From: Thermoleophilaceae bacterium
Lineage (GTDB): Bacteria > Actinomycetota > Thermoleophilia > Solirubrobacterales > Thermoleophilaceae
Length of the DNA: 64,000 nucleotides
Assembly: GCA_030447725.1 (NCBI GenBank)
Contig: JAUJOQ010000001.1
Location: 659,974 to 723,973 of the forward strand
Direction: 5' to 3'
The notes beneath the pieces are model-generated. The model ran no database searches and was not told the origin of the DNA. It saw nothing but the letters and a program-made list of their open reading frames with translations. The stretch's first letter is position 1. Each line of letters begins with the position of its first letter. The translations under genes were made by a program, and so were the position numbers. Shown here one piece after another: positions 57,962 through 64,000 of the stretch.

Positions 57962-58764
57962 GCGCCTCCGCGGCGCTGCGGTCCGCCGCGCTGGCCGACG
58001 TCCGGGTGCTGTTGTGCGACGCCGACGACTGCCTGTTTGCGTCCGAGGAGCCGGCATTCGCGGCATCGACGGCGGTGACGAACGATCTGCTGGCAGACCT
58101 CGGCATCGACAAGCGCTTCACTCCCGACGAGCTGCGTAGCACCGCGGTCGGCAAGAACTTCCGCGCCACCGCTCTCGAGCTGGCGGCGACCTACGGCGTG
58201 GTGCTCGAACCCGAGGAGCTGGAGCGCCGAGTCGCGATCGAGCGCCGGGAGGTGAGCGCTCATCTGTCGCGCGTCCTCGAGCCAGACCCGGCGGTGGGTG
58301 AGCCCCTCGCCGAGCTGGGACTGCGGTTCGACCTCGCGGTGGTCAGCTCGAGCGCGCTGGCTCGCCTGGACGTCTGCTTCGAGGCGACGGGTCTGGCCGG
58401 CCTCTTTCCCGCCGACGTTCGTTTCAGCGCCGAGGACTCGCTGCCGATCCCCACGAGCAAGCCGGACCCGGCCGTGTACGCCTTCGCCGGTGAGCAGCTT
58501 GGTGGAGGAGACGGTGAGACACTGGCGGTAGAGGACTCCGTGGTCGGCGTGCGGTCTGCCGTGGCGGCCGGGTTCCAAACGATCGGCAACGTGCTGTTCG
58601 TGGCGCCGCCGGAACGGGAGGAGCGCATCGCCGCGCTCCGGGAGTGCGGGGCGGCGGTGGTGGTCGAATCGTGGTGGGAGCTGCTCGAGCTGCTGCCGTC
58701 TACGCCGCGTCGGCCAGCCATGCGGCTTGCACCGACGCCGCGGCCACGCCCGGCACGTCGGTGA
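57958..58764 (+). CDS. HAD-family phosphatase
   Basis: 268 aa from GTG 57958. Motif I nucleophile in VLLCDADDCLFASEEPAFAA (DxD), motif II Ser in AVVSSSALARL, motif III Lys in SKPDPAVYAFAGEQ, motif IV Asp in TLAVEDSVVGVRSAVAAGF. It resembles beta-phosphoglucomutase/sugar-phosphate phosphatases of subfamily I. Coupled to the polyol dehydrogenase, it could dephosphorylate the sugar or alditol phosphate. The 3' 65 nt overlap the GDPD gene on the other strand. Confidence 0.9.
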   Translation: MSASAALRSAALADVRVLLCDADDCLFASEEPAFAASTAVTNDLLADLGIDKRFTPDELRSTAVGKNFRATALELAATYGVVLEPEELERRVAIERREVSAHLSRVLEPDPAVGEPLAELGLRFDLAVVSSSALARLDVCFEATGLAGLFPADVRFSAEDSLPIPTSKPDPAVYAFAGEQLGGGDGETLAVEDSVVGVRSAVAAGFQTIGNVLFVAPPEREERIAALRECGAAVVVESWWELLELLPSTPRRPAMRLAPTPRPRPARR

Positions 58765-59431
58765 TCACCCCGTCGACCCCGGCGGCCAGCGCCCGAGCGA
58801 TGTCCGGCGCTGAGTTGACCGTCCAGGCGTGCGCGGTGAGCCCGCGCGACCGCGCTGCCCCGACGAGGGCGGCGTCAGCGTGGACGTGGTGGACACAGAC
58901 GCCCGTCACGTAGCGGGCGACGGCGTCCAACGTCCGCGACGAGGGGCGGCCGCGGTGCAGTGATGCCAGCGGCAGATGCTGCGCGAAGAGCCGAAGCCGG
59001 CGCAGCGCGGACAGGTCAAACGACTGCAGGGCCACGCGGTCAGCCAGGCCGTGCCGGTCTACCGCCTCGACCAGGAGCCGTTCCCACCAGGGCTGAGGGT
59101 CCTTGAGCTCGATCAGCAGCCGGATCGCTTGGCCGTGGGCCTCGAGGACGGCGTCGAGGGTCAGCGGTCGCAAACACGGCGTGAGCCCCTCGAGGTCCGC
59201 GCGGGTGACGTAGTCGACGCGCCGGGGGTCGCCGGCCGTGCGCAGGAGGGTCGGGTCGTGGACCACAACGAGCTCACCGTCCACCGTGGCCCGCACGTCG
59301 ACCTCGAGGACATCCGCTCCCTGAGCCACGGCAAGCTCGTAGGCGTGATGGGTATGTTCCGGTGCCGCCACCGAGGCGCCGCGGTGGGCCACAACCTGCG
59401 TTCCCCGGGTTGCGCACCGCACGCCCGTCAT
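58700..59431 (-). CDS. Glycerophosphodiester phosphodiesterase (GDPD)
   Basis: 243 aa from ATG 59431 (the frame is open to 59467). GDPD TIM barrel: catalytic His in QVVAHRGASVAAPEHTHHAY, metal Glu/Asp in VLEVDVRATVDGELVVVHD (second His), LLIELKDPQPW, and HAWTVNSAPDIARALAAGVD with GVITDVPG at the end. It releases glycerol phosphate from glycerophosphodiesters or poly(glycerol phosphate). Its location next to polymer-synthesis genes suggests recycling. No signal peptide is seen, so it is probably cytoplasmic. Confidence 0.92.
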   Translation of the reverse strand: MTGVRCATRGTQVVAHRGASVAAPEHTHHAYELAVAQGADVLEVDVRATVDGELVVVHDPTLLRTAGDPRRVDYVTRADLEGLTPCLRPLTLDAVLEAHGQAIRLLIELKDPQPWWERLLVEAVDRHGLADRVALQSFDLSALRRLRLFAQHLPLASLHRGRPSSRTLDAVARYVTGVCVHHVHADAALVGAARSRGLTAHAWTVNSAPDIARALAAGVDGVITDVPGVAAASVQAAWLADAA

Positions 59432-59535
59432 GCAATCCGAGCGCGCGCGGCCACATGTTGGCGCCACGTGACTCCCGTGTGGCCAACCGGAGAACGCGGG
59501 AGGGTGTCACGAGCGCTGGACCGGGGTAGCAGCGC

Positions 59536-60315
59536 GTGGTGAGCAGCCGGGATCCAGCGGACATCTGGCACGAGAGCGTCGACGAGGGGGAGCGCCGGGT
59601 CAGCCGGTCGGTGGCCGGGCTGTTGGCCACCGGGATCGTCGGCGGGATCGACGTGATGCTCGGCATCGTCGGCCTGACCGTCGTCAGCGGAGCGTTCGAG
59701 GCAGTCCTTCCCGAGGAGAGCGCGCACGTGCTCGGCTCTCTTGCCTTCGGCATCGGCTTCGTGCTTCTGATCGTCGGGCGCTCGGAGCTGTTCACCGAGA
59801 ACTTCCTCGTTCCGATCACCACGGTGATCTCCACCCGGCGGGGCCTTCTCAGCGTGAGCCGGCTCTGGGCAGGGACGCTGCTTGGCAACCTGCTGGCGCT
59901 GATGGTGCTCGCCGCCTTGTTGAGCCGTGCGGGTCTCGTGCCGTCCAGCGCGCTCGACTCCGCCAGTTCGCTCGCGGAGACATTTGCGCAACGCGACTTT
60001 GTCTCAGCCCTCTTCAGCGCCATCGTGGCGGGAACGCTGATGACGCTGCTCACATGGGTGGCGCACGCCGCGGACAGCGACATCGGTCGAATCGCCGTCG
60101 CCTTCATAATCGGCTTCCTGCTCGCGGCGCCCAGCCTCAATCACGCGGTGGTGAGCGTCGGCGAAATGGCTTTCGGCCTGTTCGCGAACCGCGGCAGCGC
60201 CGAGTGGATCGACCTCGTCCAGAACTTCCCCGTAGCGGTGCTGGGCAACTTGATCGGCGGCATGGCGCTGGTTACGGCAACCCGCCTGATACAGGTGCGC
60301 GGCGAGCCCGGCTGA
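59536..60315 (+). CDS. Formate/nitrite transporter (FNT) family channel
   Basis: 259 aa from GTG 59536 or 59539. Six membrane segments: SVAGLLATGIVGGIDVMLGI, VLGSLAFGIGFVLLIVGRSE, LWAGTLLGNLLALMVLAALL, FSAIVAGTLMTLLTWVAHAA, VAFIIGFLLAAPSLNHAVVS and FPVAVLGNLIGGMALVTATR. The pattern (LFTENFLVP, and SLNHAVV with His) matches FNT pentameric channels for formate, nitrite or similar small monovalent anions. Substrate unknown. A GGGGTAG just upstream could be a stress -10 box, but its -35 is weak. Confidence 0.9.
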   Translation: MVSSRDPADIWHESVDEGERRVSRSVAGLLATGIVGGIDVMLGIVGLTVVSGAFEAVLPEESAHVLGSLAFGIGFVLLIVGRSELFTENFLVPITTVISTRRGLLSVSRLWAGTLLGNLLALMVLAALLSRAGLVPSSALDSASSLAETFAQRDFVSALFSAIVAGTLMTLLTWVAHAADSDIGRIAVAFIIGFLLAAPSLNHAVVSVGEMAFGLFANRGSAEWIDLVQNFPVAVLGNLIGGMALVTATRLIQVRGEPG

Positions 60316-60356
60316 TAGCTGCCCGAAAGGACCGACGATCGGGCGCGCCTACTGAG

Positions 60357-60381
60357 GTTCATTCACGGCGGGCGCGGGTAT
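60357..60381 (+). promoter_or_regulatory. SigB/SigF-like promoter before acidic protein
   Basis: GTTC (60357-60360), 15-nt spacer, GGGTAT (60376-60381): perfect -10 box and one mismatch in the -35 box. It lies 47 nt before the ATG at 60429. Confidence 0.5.
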
Positions 60382-60428
60382 CAAAGACCCACGTAGGAAG
60401 CCAGCCACGAGCGAGGGAGACGCTGCAA

Positions 60429-60731
60429 ATGAGCGAGTCAGGCGACGAGACGACCGACCGGGAGAAGCCGATCACCAGCGAAGGTGAGGCGCCCGACGAA
60501 GTCACCACCGGCAAAGAGCCGGAGGTGGAGTTCGGTGCAGGCAAGGGACCGGCGGAGGCGGATAGTCCGGGAGCGCCCGAAGTCGAGCCAGGCCCCGGCG
60601 GCTACGCGGGGCGCGATCCGAAGACTGACATGCCGCGCATTCCGAGCGTTCCCGAGTCCCAGGACGACGACTGGGCCGGCCACGATGCCGCGCCGTCGGA
60701 CAAGACTTCGGAGCCTCCAGCGAGCAACTAG
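60429..60731 (+). CDS. Acidic, disordered small protein (stress-type)
   Basis: 100 aa, ATG with GAGGGAGA about 9 nt upstream. Very acidic and rich in Glu, Asp, Pro, Gly and Ser: MSESGDETTDREKPITSEGE at the start and PESQDDDWAGHDAAPSDKTS near the end; a central GGYAGRDPKTDMPRIPSVP. No fold expected. With a SigB/SigF-like promoter 47 nt upstream it is a candidate general-stress protein. Its composition is like the 58-aa protein at 516-692. Confidence 0.7.
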   Translation: MSESGDETTDREKPITSEGEAPDEVTTGKEPEVEFGAGKGPAEADSPGAPEVEPGPGGYAGRDPKTDMPRIPSVPESQDDDWAGHDAAPSDKTSEPPASN

Positions 60732-60844
60732 CCCTTCTTTTCCCCTTCCCTTCGGAGCACCCGCTCCGCTCCTCCCCCTGGGCAGGCAGCTTTAGTCATA
60801 AGCGACCGGCGCGGCCGCGACGGGGCGCGAGTACCGTGCTTCAC

Positions 60845-62443
60845 ATGCGCTTCACAGGTGCGTTAGGGGCGCTCATCCTCATGCTGGTGCTCGTCCCCGT
60901 CGCGTTGGCGGGCCCGTCGTCGAAGACCACGGCGGCGGTGTCGCTGGGGGACTCATACATCTCCGGCGAGGCGGGACGCTGGAACGGCAACTCGCTGACC
61001 CCGACCGGCGACAAGGACGGCACCGACCGCGCCTGCCTGCCCGCCGGAGCTACCTGCCGGGTGGACAAGACAAGCGTGTATGAGAAGGGCACCGAGGACC
61101 GCGGCTGCCATCGCTCCGACGTGGCCGAGATCAAGAGCGCCAGCCTCCCGGTCGCCGAGCGCATCGACCTTTCCTGCTCGGGCGCTCAGACCAAGAACAT
61201 CTTCCGCGCCTCGCAGGGCGGCGTGGGCCAGAGGGGCGAGCCGCCCCAGGCCGACAAGCTGCTGCCCGTCGCCCGCGATAAGAACGTGAAGCTGATCATG
61301 CTCTCGATCGGCGGCAACGACCTCGGCTTCGCGAGCATCGTCCGGGACTGCATTACGGCCTACGTGACGAGGACGGGACCCTGCGAGCCCTCCCAGCAGC
61401 AGAAGATCGATGCGCTCAAGCCAGAGGTGATCGCCAACGTAGGCAGGGCGATCGACGAGGTCCGCGCTGTGATGAGCGAGGCCGGCTACGCCACGGATGA
61501 CTACCGGCTGATCGTACAGACCTATCCATTGGTGGTCCCGCGGGCTGCGGAGAACCGCTATCCCGAGTTCAGCCCCGAGCGCACGATCAACGGCTGCCCG
61601 TTCTATGACCAGGACTTCGACTGGGCCCGTGATCGCGCCGCGCCACAGATCGGGGCCGTGGTCAAGGCTGGGGCGAATTCGCGGGGGGTCGAGACGCTCG
61701 ATCTCATAGATGCCTTCCAGGGGCACGAGTTCTGTTCTCAGACCGCCGCTCAGAGCACGCCGCTTGCCCGCCCGACCGCGGCCGGCGCGGAGTGGGGTCG
61801 CTTCGTGGGGGCGAGCACCGTTCAGCAGGGCGAGTTGCAGGAGGCCTTCCATCCCAACGCCTACGGGCAGCGCGCGCTGGGCACATGCGTGACCAAGGTG
61901 TTCGCCGCCGCGCCGGGCACCTTCGCCTGCTCTGGCGCGGCCGGCCTGGATCCGAGTGGCCTGGCTTTGCACCGTATCCAGACCATTCGGGCGCCGACCT
62001 CATGCCTGGCGCGGCGCTCCTCGATCGGACCCAGGGGGATCGGCCGGCTGAGGCTGAGGGTCACACGCAAAGGACTCGACGCCTCACCACGCCTGGCGAC
62101 TGTGACCGCGGCGAGCAAGAGCCCGAAGCGCTACCGCTACTGCGTGAAGGGCAGTAGGGGGCATGTGACCGCCGTGTTCGGCAAGGGCACCAAGGTCGAG
62201 CTGCTGAGCGCCACCGCCGGCTCCTATGGCAACCGGGGCGTGCATCCGGGAGTGAGCCTGCGCAAGGCCAGACGAGCCTTCAAGGCACTACGCCGGGTGT
62301 CGGCGACCGTCTACCGGCTGAGCCCGAGCAGCCGCAGGATCATCGGCGTCCGCCGCGGAAAGGTGCGTTACGTCGGGGTGGCCTCGAAGCGAGTGCTCAG
62401 GAGCAACCGGCTGCTTCGCACCTACGCGCAGCGAGCCGGCTGA
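60845..62443 (+). CDS. Secreted SGNH/GDSL-type hydrolase
   Basis: 532 aa from ATG 60845. Signal peptide (MRFTGALGALILMLVLVPVA ending ALAG). SGNH blocks: block I AAVSLGDSYISGEAGRW with nucleophile Ser, block III IMLSIGGNDLGFASIVRDC, and block V HPNAYGQRALGTC with the catalytic His. Cysteines suggest disulfides of an exported enzyme. It has a C-terminal basic region of about 150 residues (RRIIGVRRGKVRYVGVASKR) that may bind polymers. It is a lipase, esterase or polysaccharide deacylase outside the cell. Confidence 0.88.
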   Translation: MRFTGALGALILMLVLVPVALAGPSSKTTAAVSLGDSYISGEAGRWNGNSLTPTGDKDGTDRACLPAGATCRVDKTSVYEKGTEDRGCHRSDVAEIKSASLPVAERIDLSCSGAQTKNIFRASQGGVGQRGEPPQADKLLPVARDKNVKLIMLSIGGNDLGFASIVRDCITAYVTRTGPCEPSQQQKIDALKPEVIANVGRAIDEVRAVMSEAGYATDDYRLIVQTYPLVVPRAAENRYPEFSPERTINGCPFYDQDFDWARDRAAPQIGAVVKAGANSRGVETLDLIDAFQGHEFCSQTAAQSTPLARPTAAGAEWGRFVGASTVQQGELQEAFHPNAYGQRALGTCVTKVFAAAPGTFACSGAAGLDPSGLALHRIQTIRAPTSCLARRSSIGPRGIGRLRLRVTRKGLDASPRLATVTAASKSPKRYRYCVKGSRGHVTAVFGKGTKVELLSATAGSYGNRGVHPGVSLRKARRAFKALRRVSATVYRLSPSSRRIIGVRRGKVRYVGVASKRVLRSNRLLRTYAQRAG

Positions 62444-62446
62444 CGG

Positions 62447-62463
62447 GCCGCTTCCGAAGCGGC
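62447..62463 (+). terminator. Hairpin after SGNH hydrolase gene
   Basis: GCCGCTT-CCG-AAGCGGC perfect 7-bp stem directly after the stop, followed by TTCTCG. Probable terminator, weak T-run. Confidence 0.5.
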
Positions 62464-62475
62464 TTCTCGACCATG

Positions 62476-62540
62476 GGCGGTACCGGGATTGAATCAGTGA
62501 CCTCCTGCTTGTAAGGCGAGCGCCTGCCGCCTGTACCGCC
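62476..62540 (-). pseudogene. tRNA-Val(UAC)-like remnant
   Basis: On the minus strand the ends pair perfectly over 7 bp (GGCGGTA/TACCGCC), an anticodon loop CTTACAA (anticodon TAC) sits between CTCGC and GCAGG, and a T-arm-like ACTGA-TTCAATC-CCGGT follows. But the whole is 65 nt: the D-arm has lost about 6-8 nt, the anticodon stem has a mismatch, and the G53-C61 pair of the T-stem is broken. It cannot be a working tRNA. Confidence 0.4.
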
Positions 62541-62642
62541 TCCTGGAGTCCAATGCCTTCTTGAGCGACATCACGGTTCTGATGGGTCGGTGTCTGCTGC
62601 GGTTTGACGCTTCCACGTCGCTTCCACTCTCTACCGAGACGT

Positions 62643-63908
62643 TTACGCGTCGGGGTGTCCCCCGCGCCGCCGCGCTTTGCGGTGACGGTCGGCCTCGGTG
62701 AACTTGGCGACTCGGCGAGGGTCATCGTGGCTCGCACGCAGCGACAGGTCGGAGAGCAGCTCGGCCTCAGCCGCCATCTCTGCCGACATCTCAGTGGCGG
62801 CCATCGGGCCGAAGTCGCGCAAGGCCGAGCCCGCGCTCCCGTAAAGGCCCGCCGCCATTGCAGCGTCCCCTCGGCGCAGGGCCTCAGCGGCCTCGCGCTT
62901 GGAGCGCTGGGCCGCCTGGAATGCGACCTCGGTGCGCACCGTCGGGTTGGCGATCCGCCCCGCCGCCTGGTCTCCGGGGACGACGTTCACGTGGACCGGG
63001 ATGGTGACCATGTGGGTGTCGAGCTTGGCCGCGTCGACCCACTGCAGCTCGAGCGAGCAGATCTCAGCAAGGCCGAGAGCTGACATGGCAGGAACGTCGA
63101 TGGTGAGTAACAGCTTGCGCTCCTCCCCTGAATGAAAGTCGCCAAGCTCGACCATGAAGCCGCCTTCGATGCCCACGACCGGCAGATCGTTGAACAGGCG
63201 CACCGCGTCAACCGCGCCTGTCGGGCGAACCGTGAGACTGCACGCCTGGGCCACCTGCTCGAGCAGGCCGTCGACCTCCGAGGCGACGGCGGCTCCCGCA
63301 GCGTCGGCCTCCTCGGCGAAGTGCGCGTTGCCGGCGCCGCCGTTTGACACCGCGGCAAGCAAGCTTTCGTCGTAGTCCAAGCCAATCCCGACCGTGGAGG
63401 TGGTCACGCCCTTGGCGCGGCCTCCGGCGGCGATCGTCCCCAGATCTGCGGCCGCGGTCACCCCGTGATTGGCATGACCGTCGGAGAGCAGCACGACGGT
63501 GGCCGAGCCTTCAGCCTGCACTCGCCGCACCTCCTGCAGTCCGCGCATGAGGCCCCCCGAGAGGTTGGTCATCCCGCCGGGAGAGATGCCGCGCACAAGC
63601 TGGCGCACGGCCGCCTTATCGGTCAGGCGACCAGCCGGGACGGCGACATGGACGTCTTCGTCGAACAACACGAGGCCGAAGCTGTCCGTGGGGTCGAGTC
63701 GGTCGATCAGCGCCTCGATGGCGCGCTTGGCCGCCTCGAGCCGATCGCCGGACATCGAGCCGCTGCGGTCGAGCACGATCTCCAGGGCGGCGGGGGCCCG
63801 GGTTTGCGCGGAGTCGGCCTCGGGGGCGGTGAGCTCCAAGAGCACGGAAACTTCGTCCTCGGCTTCGACGGCGACGATGTCCAGGTCCAACCGGGTGCTG
63901 AAGTTCAT
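62643..63908 (-). CDS. Von Willebrand factor type A (VWA) domain protein
   Basis: 421 aa from ATG 63908 (AAGGAG before it). VWA with intact MIDAS: EIVLDRSGSMSGDRLEAAKR (DxSxS), GMTNLSGGLMRGLQEVRRVQ (Thr) and VVLLSDGHANHGV (Asp). A second beta-sandwich follows (SLTVRPTGAVDAVRLFNDLP, VELGDFHSGEERKLLLTIDV), then a helical C-terminal part (AAQRSKREAAEALRRGDAAM). It resembles YfbK-like cytosolic VWA proteins that bind partners through a metal; no MoxR ATPase is seen in the window. No signal peptide. Confidence 0.9.
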   Translation of the reverse strand: MNFSTRLDLDIVAVEAEDEVSVLLELTAPEADSAQTRAPAALEIVLDRSGSMSGDRLEAAKRAIEALIDRLDPTDSFGLVLFDEDVHVAVPAGRLTDKAAVRQLVRGISPGGMTNLSGGLMRGLQEVRRVQAEGSATVVLLSDGHANHGVTAAADLGTIAAGGRAKGVTTSTVGIGLDYDESLLAAVSNGGAGNAHFAEEADAAGAAVASEVDGLLEQVAQACSLTVRPTGAVDAVRLFNDLPVVGIEGGFMVELGDFHSGEERKLLLTIDVPAMSALGLAEICSLELQWVDAAKLDTHMVTIPVHVNVVPGDQAAGRIANPTVRTEVAFQAAQRSKREAAEALRRGDAAMAAGLYGSAGSALRDFGPMAATEMSAEMAAEAELLSDLSLRASHDDPRRVAKFTEADRHRKARRRGGHPDA

Positions 63909-64000
63909 GGTGGCTCCTTCGAATGACCCCTGGCTGGGGCTTTCGATAGAAGTCGCGCGCCCTTCCCGCTCGCTGACACGATCGGCATGAGAGGTCCTTT
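63909..64000. other. Upstream region of VWA gene (window end)
   Basis: 92 nt with the ribosome site of the VWA gene and a CCCC-TGGCT-GGGG inverted repeat around 63927-63940. No further gene can be recognised before the window ends. Confidence 0.4.

Noticed and set aside
59508..59535. SigB/SigF-like promoter before the FNT gene
   Set aside because: GGGGTAG is present but the best -35 is GTGT at 16 nt; GGGTAG is frequent by chance at this G+C.

Overview
The window is about 70% G+C, with densely packed genes, many GTG starts and frequent ATGA/GTGA stop-start overlaps. The gene content points to an actinobacterium: a fused E2-E1 2-oxoglutarate dehydrogenase (Kgd type), a GpgS-type glucosyl-3-phosphoglycerate synthase, an LpqY-SugABC-like sugar ABC operon, an RsbW/STAS partner-switch pair with SigB/SigF-like promoters, and 11-nt-periodic PHO boxes. 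The many SDR genes, the paired secreted ferritin-like proteins and the split CHAD genes suggest the class Thermoleophilia (Solirubrobacterales). That placement is an inference; there is no rRNA gene in the window.

Region by region. 1-2.6 kb: 3' part of pdxH, a small acidic protein, a decayed UdgX-like uracil-DNA glycosylase, an SDR, CsbD and a zinc-ribbon protein. 2.7-9.5 kb: a ParB-domain protein, then a minus-strand alpha-glucoside operon (GH13 enzyme, binding protein, two permeases, ATPase). 9.6-18.3 kb: stress and regulatory block (RsbW-like ATPase, STAS protein, two ferritin-like secreted proteins, gpgS, histidine kinase, two response regulators, a Crp-like regulator, a VKOR-like membrane protein, an SDR). 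18.5-22.6 kb: 1357-residue 2-oxoglutarate dehydrogenase fusion that keeps its own lipoyl and E3-binding domains. 23.6-26.7 kb: tRNA-Asp followed by a small relic island bounded by a 43-bp duplication of the tRNA 3' half, with a broken tyrosine recombinase, a DUF6941 protein and a CAP-domain protein. 26.6-28.7 kb: cupredoxin-like, polytopic membrane and 49-residue membrane protein operon. 28.8-40.7 kb: phosphate and polyphosphate supercluster (PHP phosphatase, a full OmpR-type regulator divergent from a receiverless paralogue, pstSCAB, phoU, a DUF47 protein, ppx, two half-CHAD genes, sixA, ppk). 40.7-47.9 kb: GH3 enzyme, saccharopine-dehydrogenase-like reductase, cyclic-nucleotide-binding protein, a lipid-modification operon (FAD oxidoreductase, DUF1365, cyclopropane-synthase-like methyltransferase) and an SDR. 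48.0-53.5 kb: hydrolase, M3 oligopeptidase, several microproteins, EEP nuclease, methyltransferase. 53.6-59.4 kb: a locus combining a nucleotidyltransferase, sn-glycerol-1-phosphate dehydrogenase, CDP-glycerol glycerophosphotransferase-like enzyme, polyol dehydrogenase, HAD phosphatase and glycerophosphodiesterase. 59.5-64 kb: FNT channel, acidic stress protein, SGNH hydrolase, a tRNA-Val remnant and a VWA protein.

The most interesting candidates for new biology are: (i) the 53.6-59.4 kb locus, which could make and recycle a glycerol-1-phosphate or alditol-phosphate surface polymer; (ii) the phosphate switch, in which a full response regulator and a receiverless paralogue diverge from a four-unit PHO-box array; (iii) the lipoyl-containing E2-E1 fusion; and (iv) a set of SigB/SigF-like promoters that links the RsbW-like gene to stress genes across the window.
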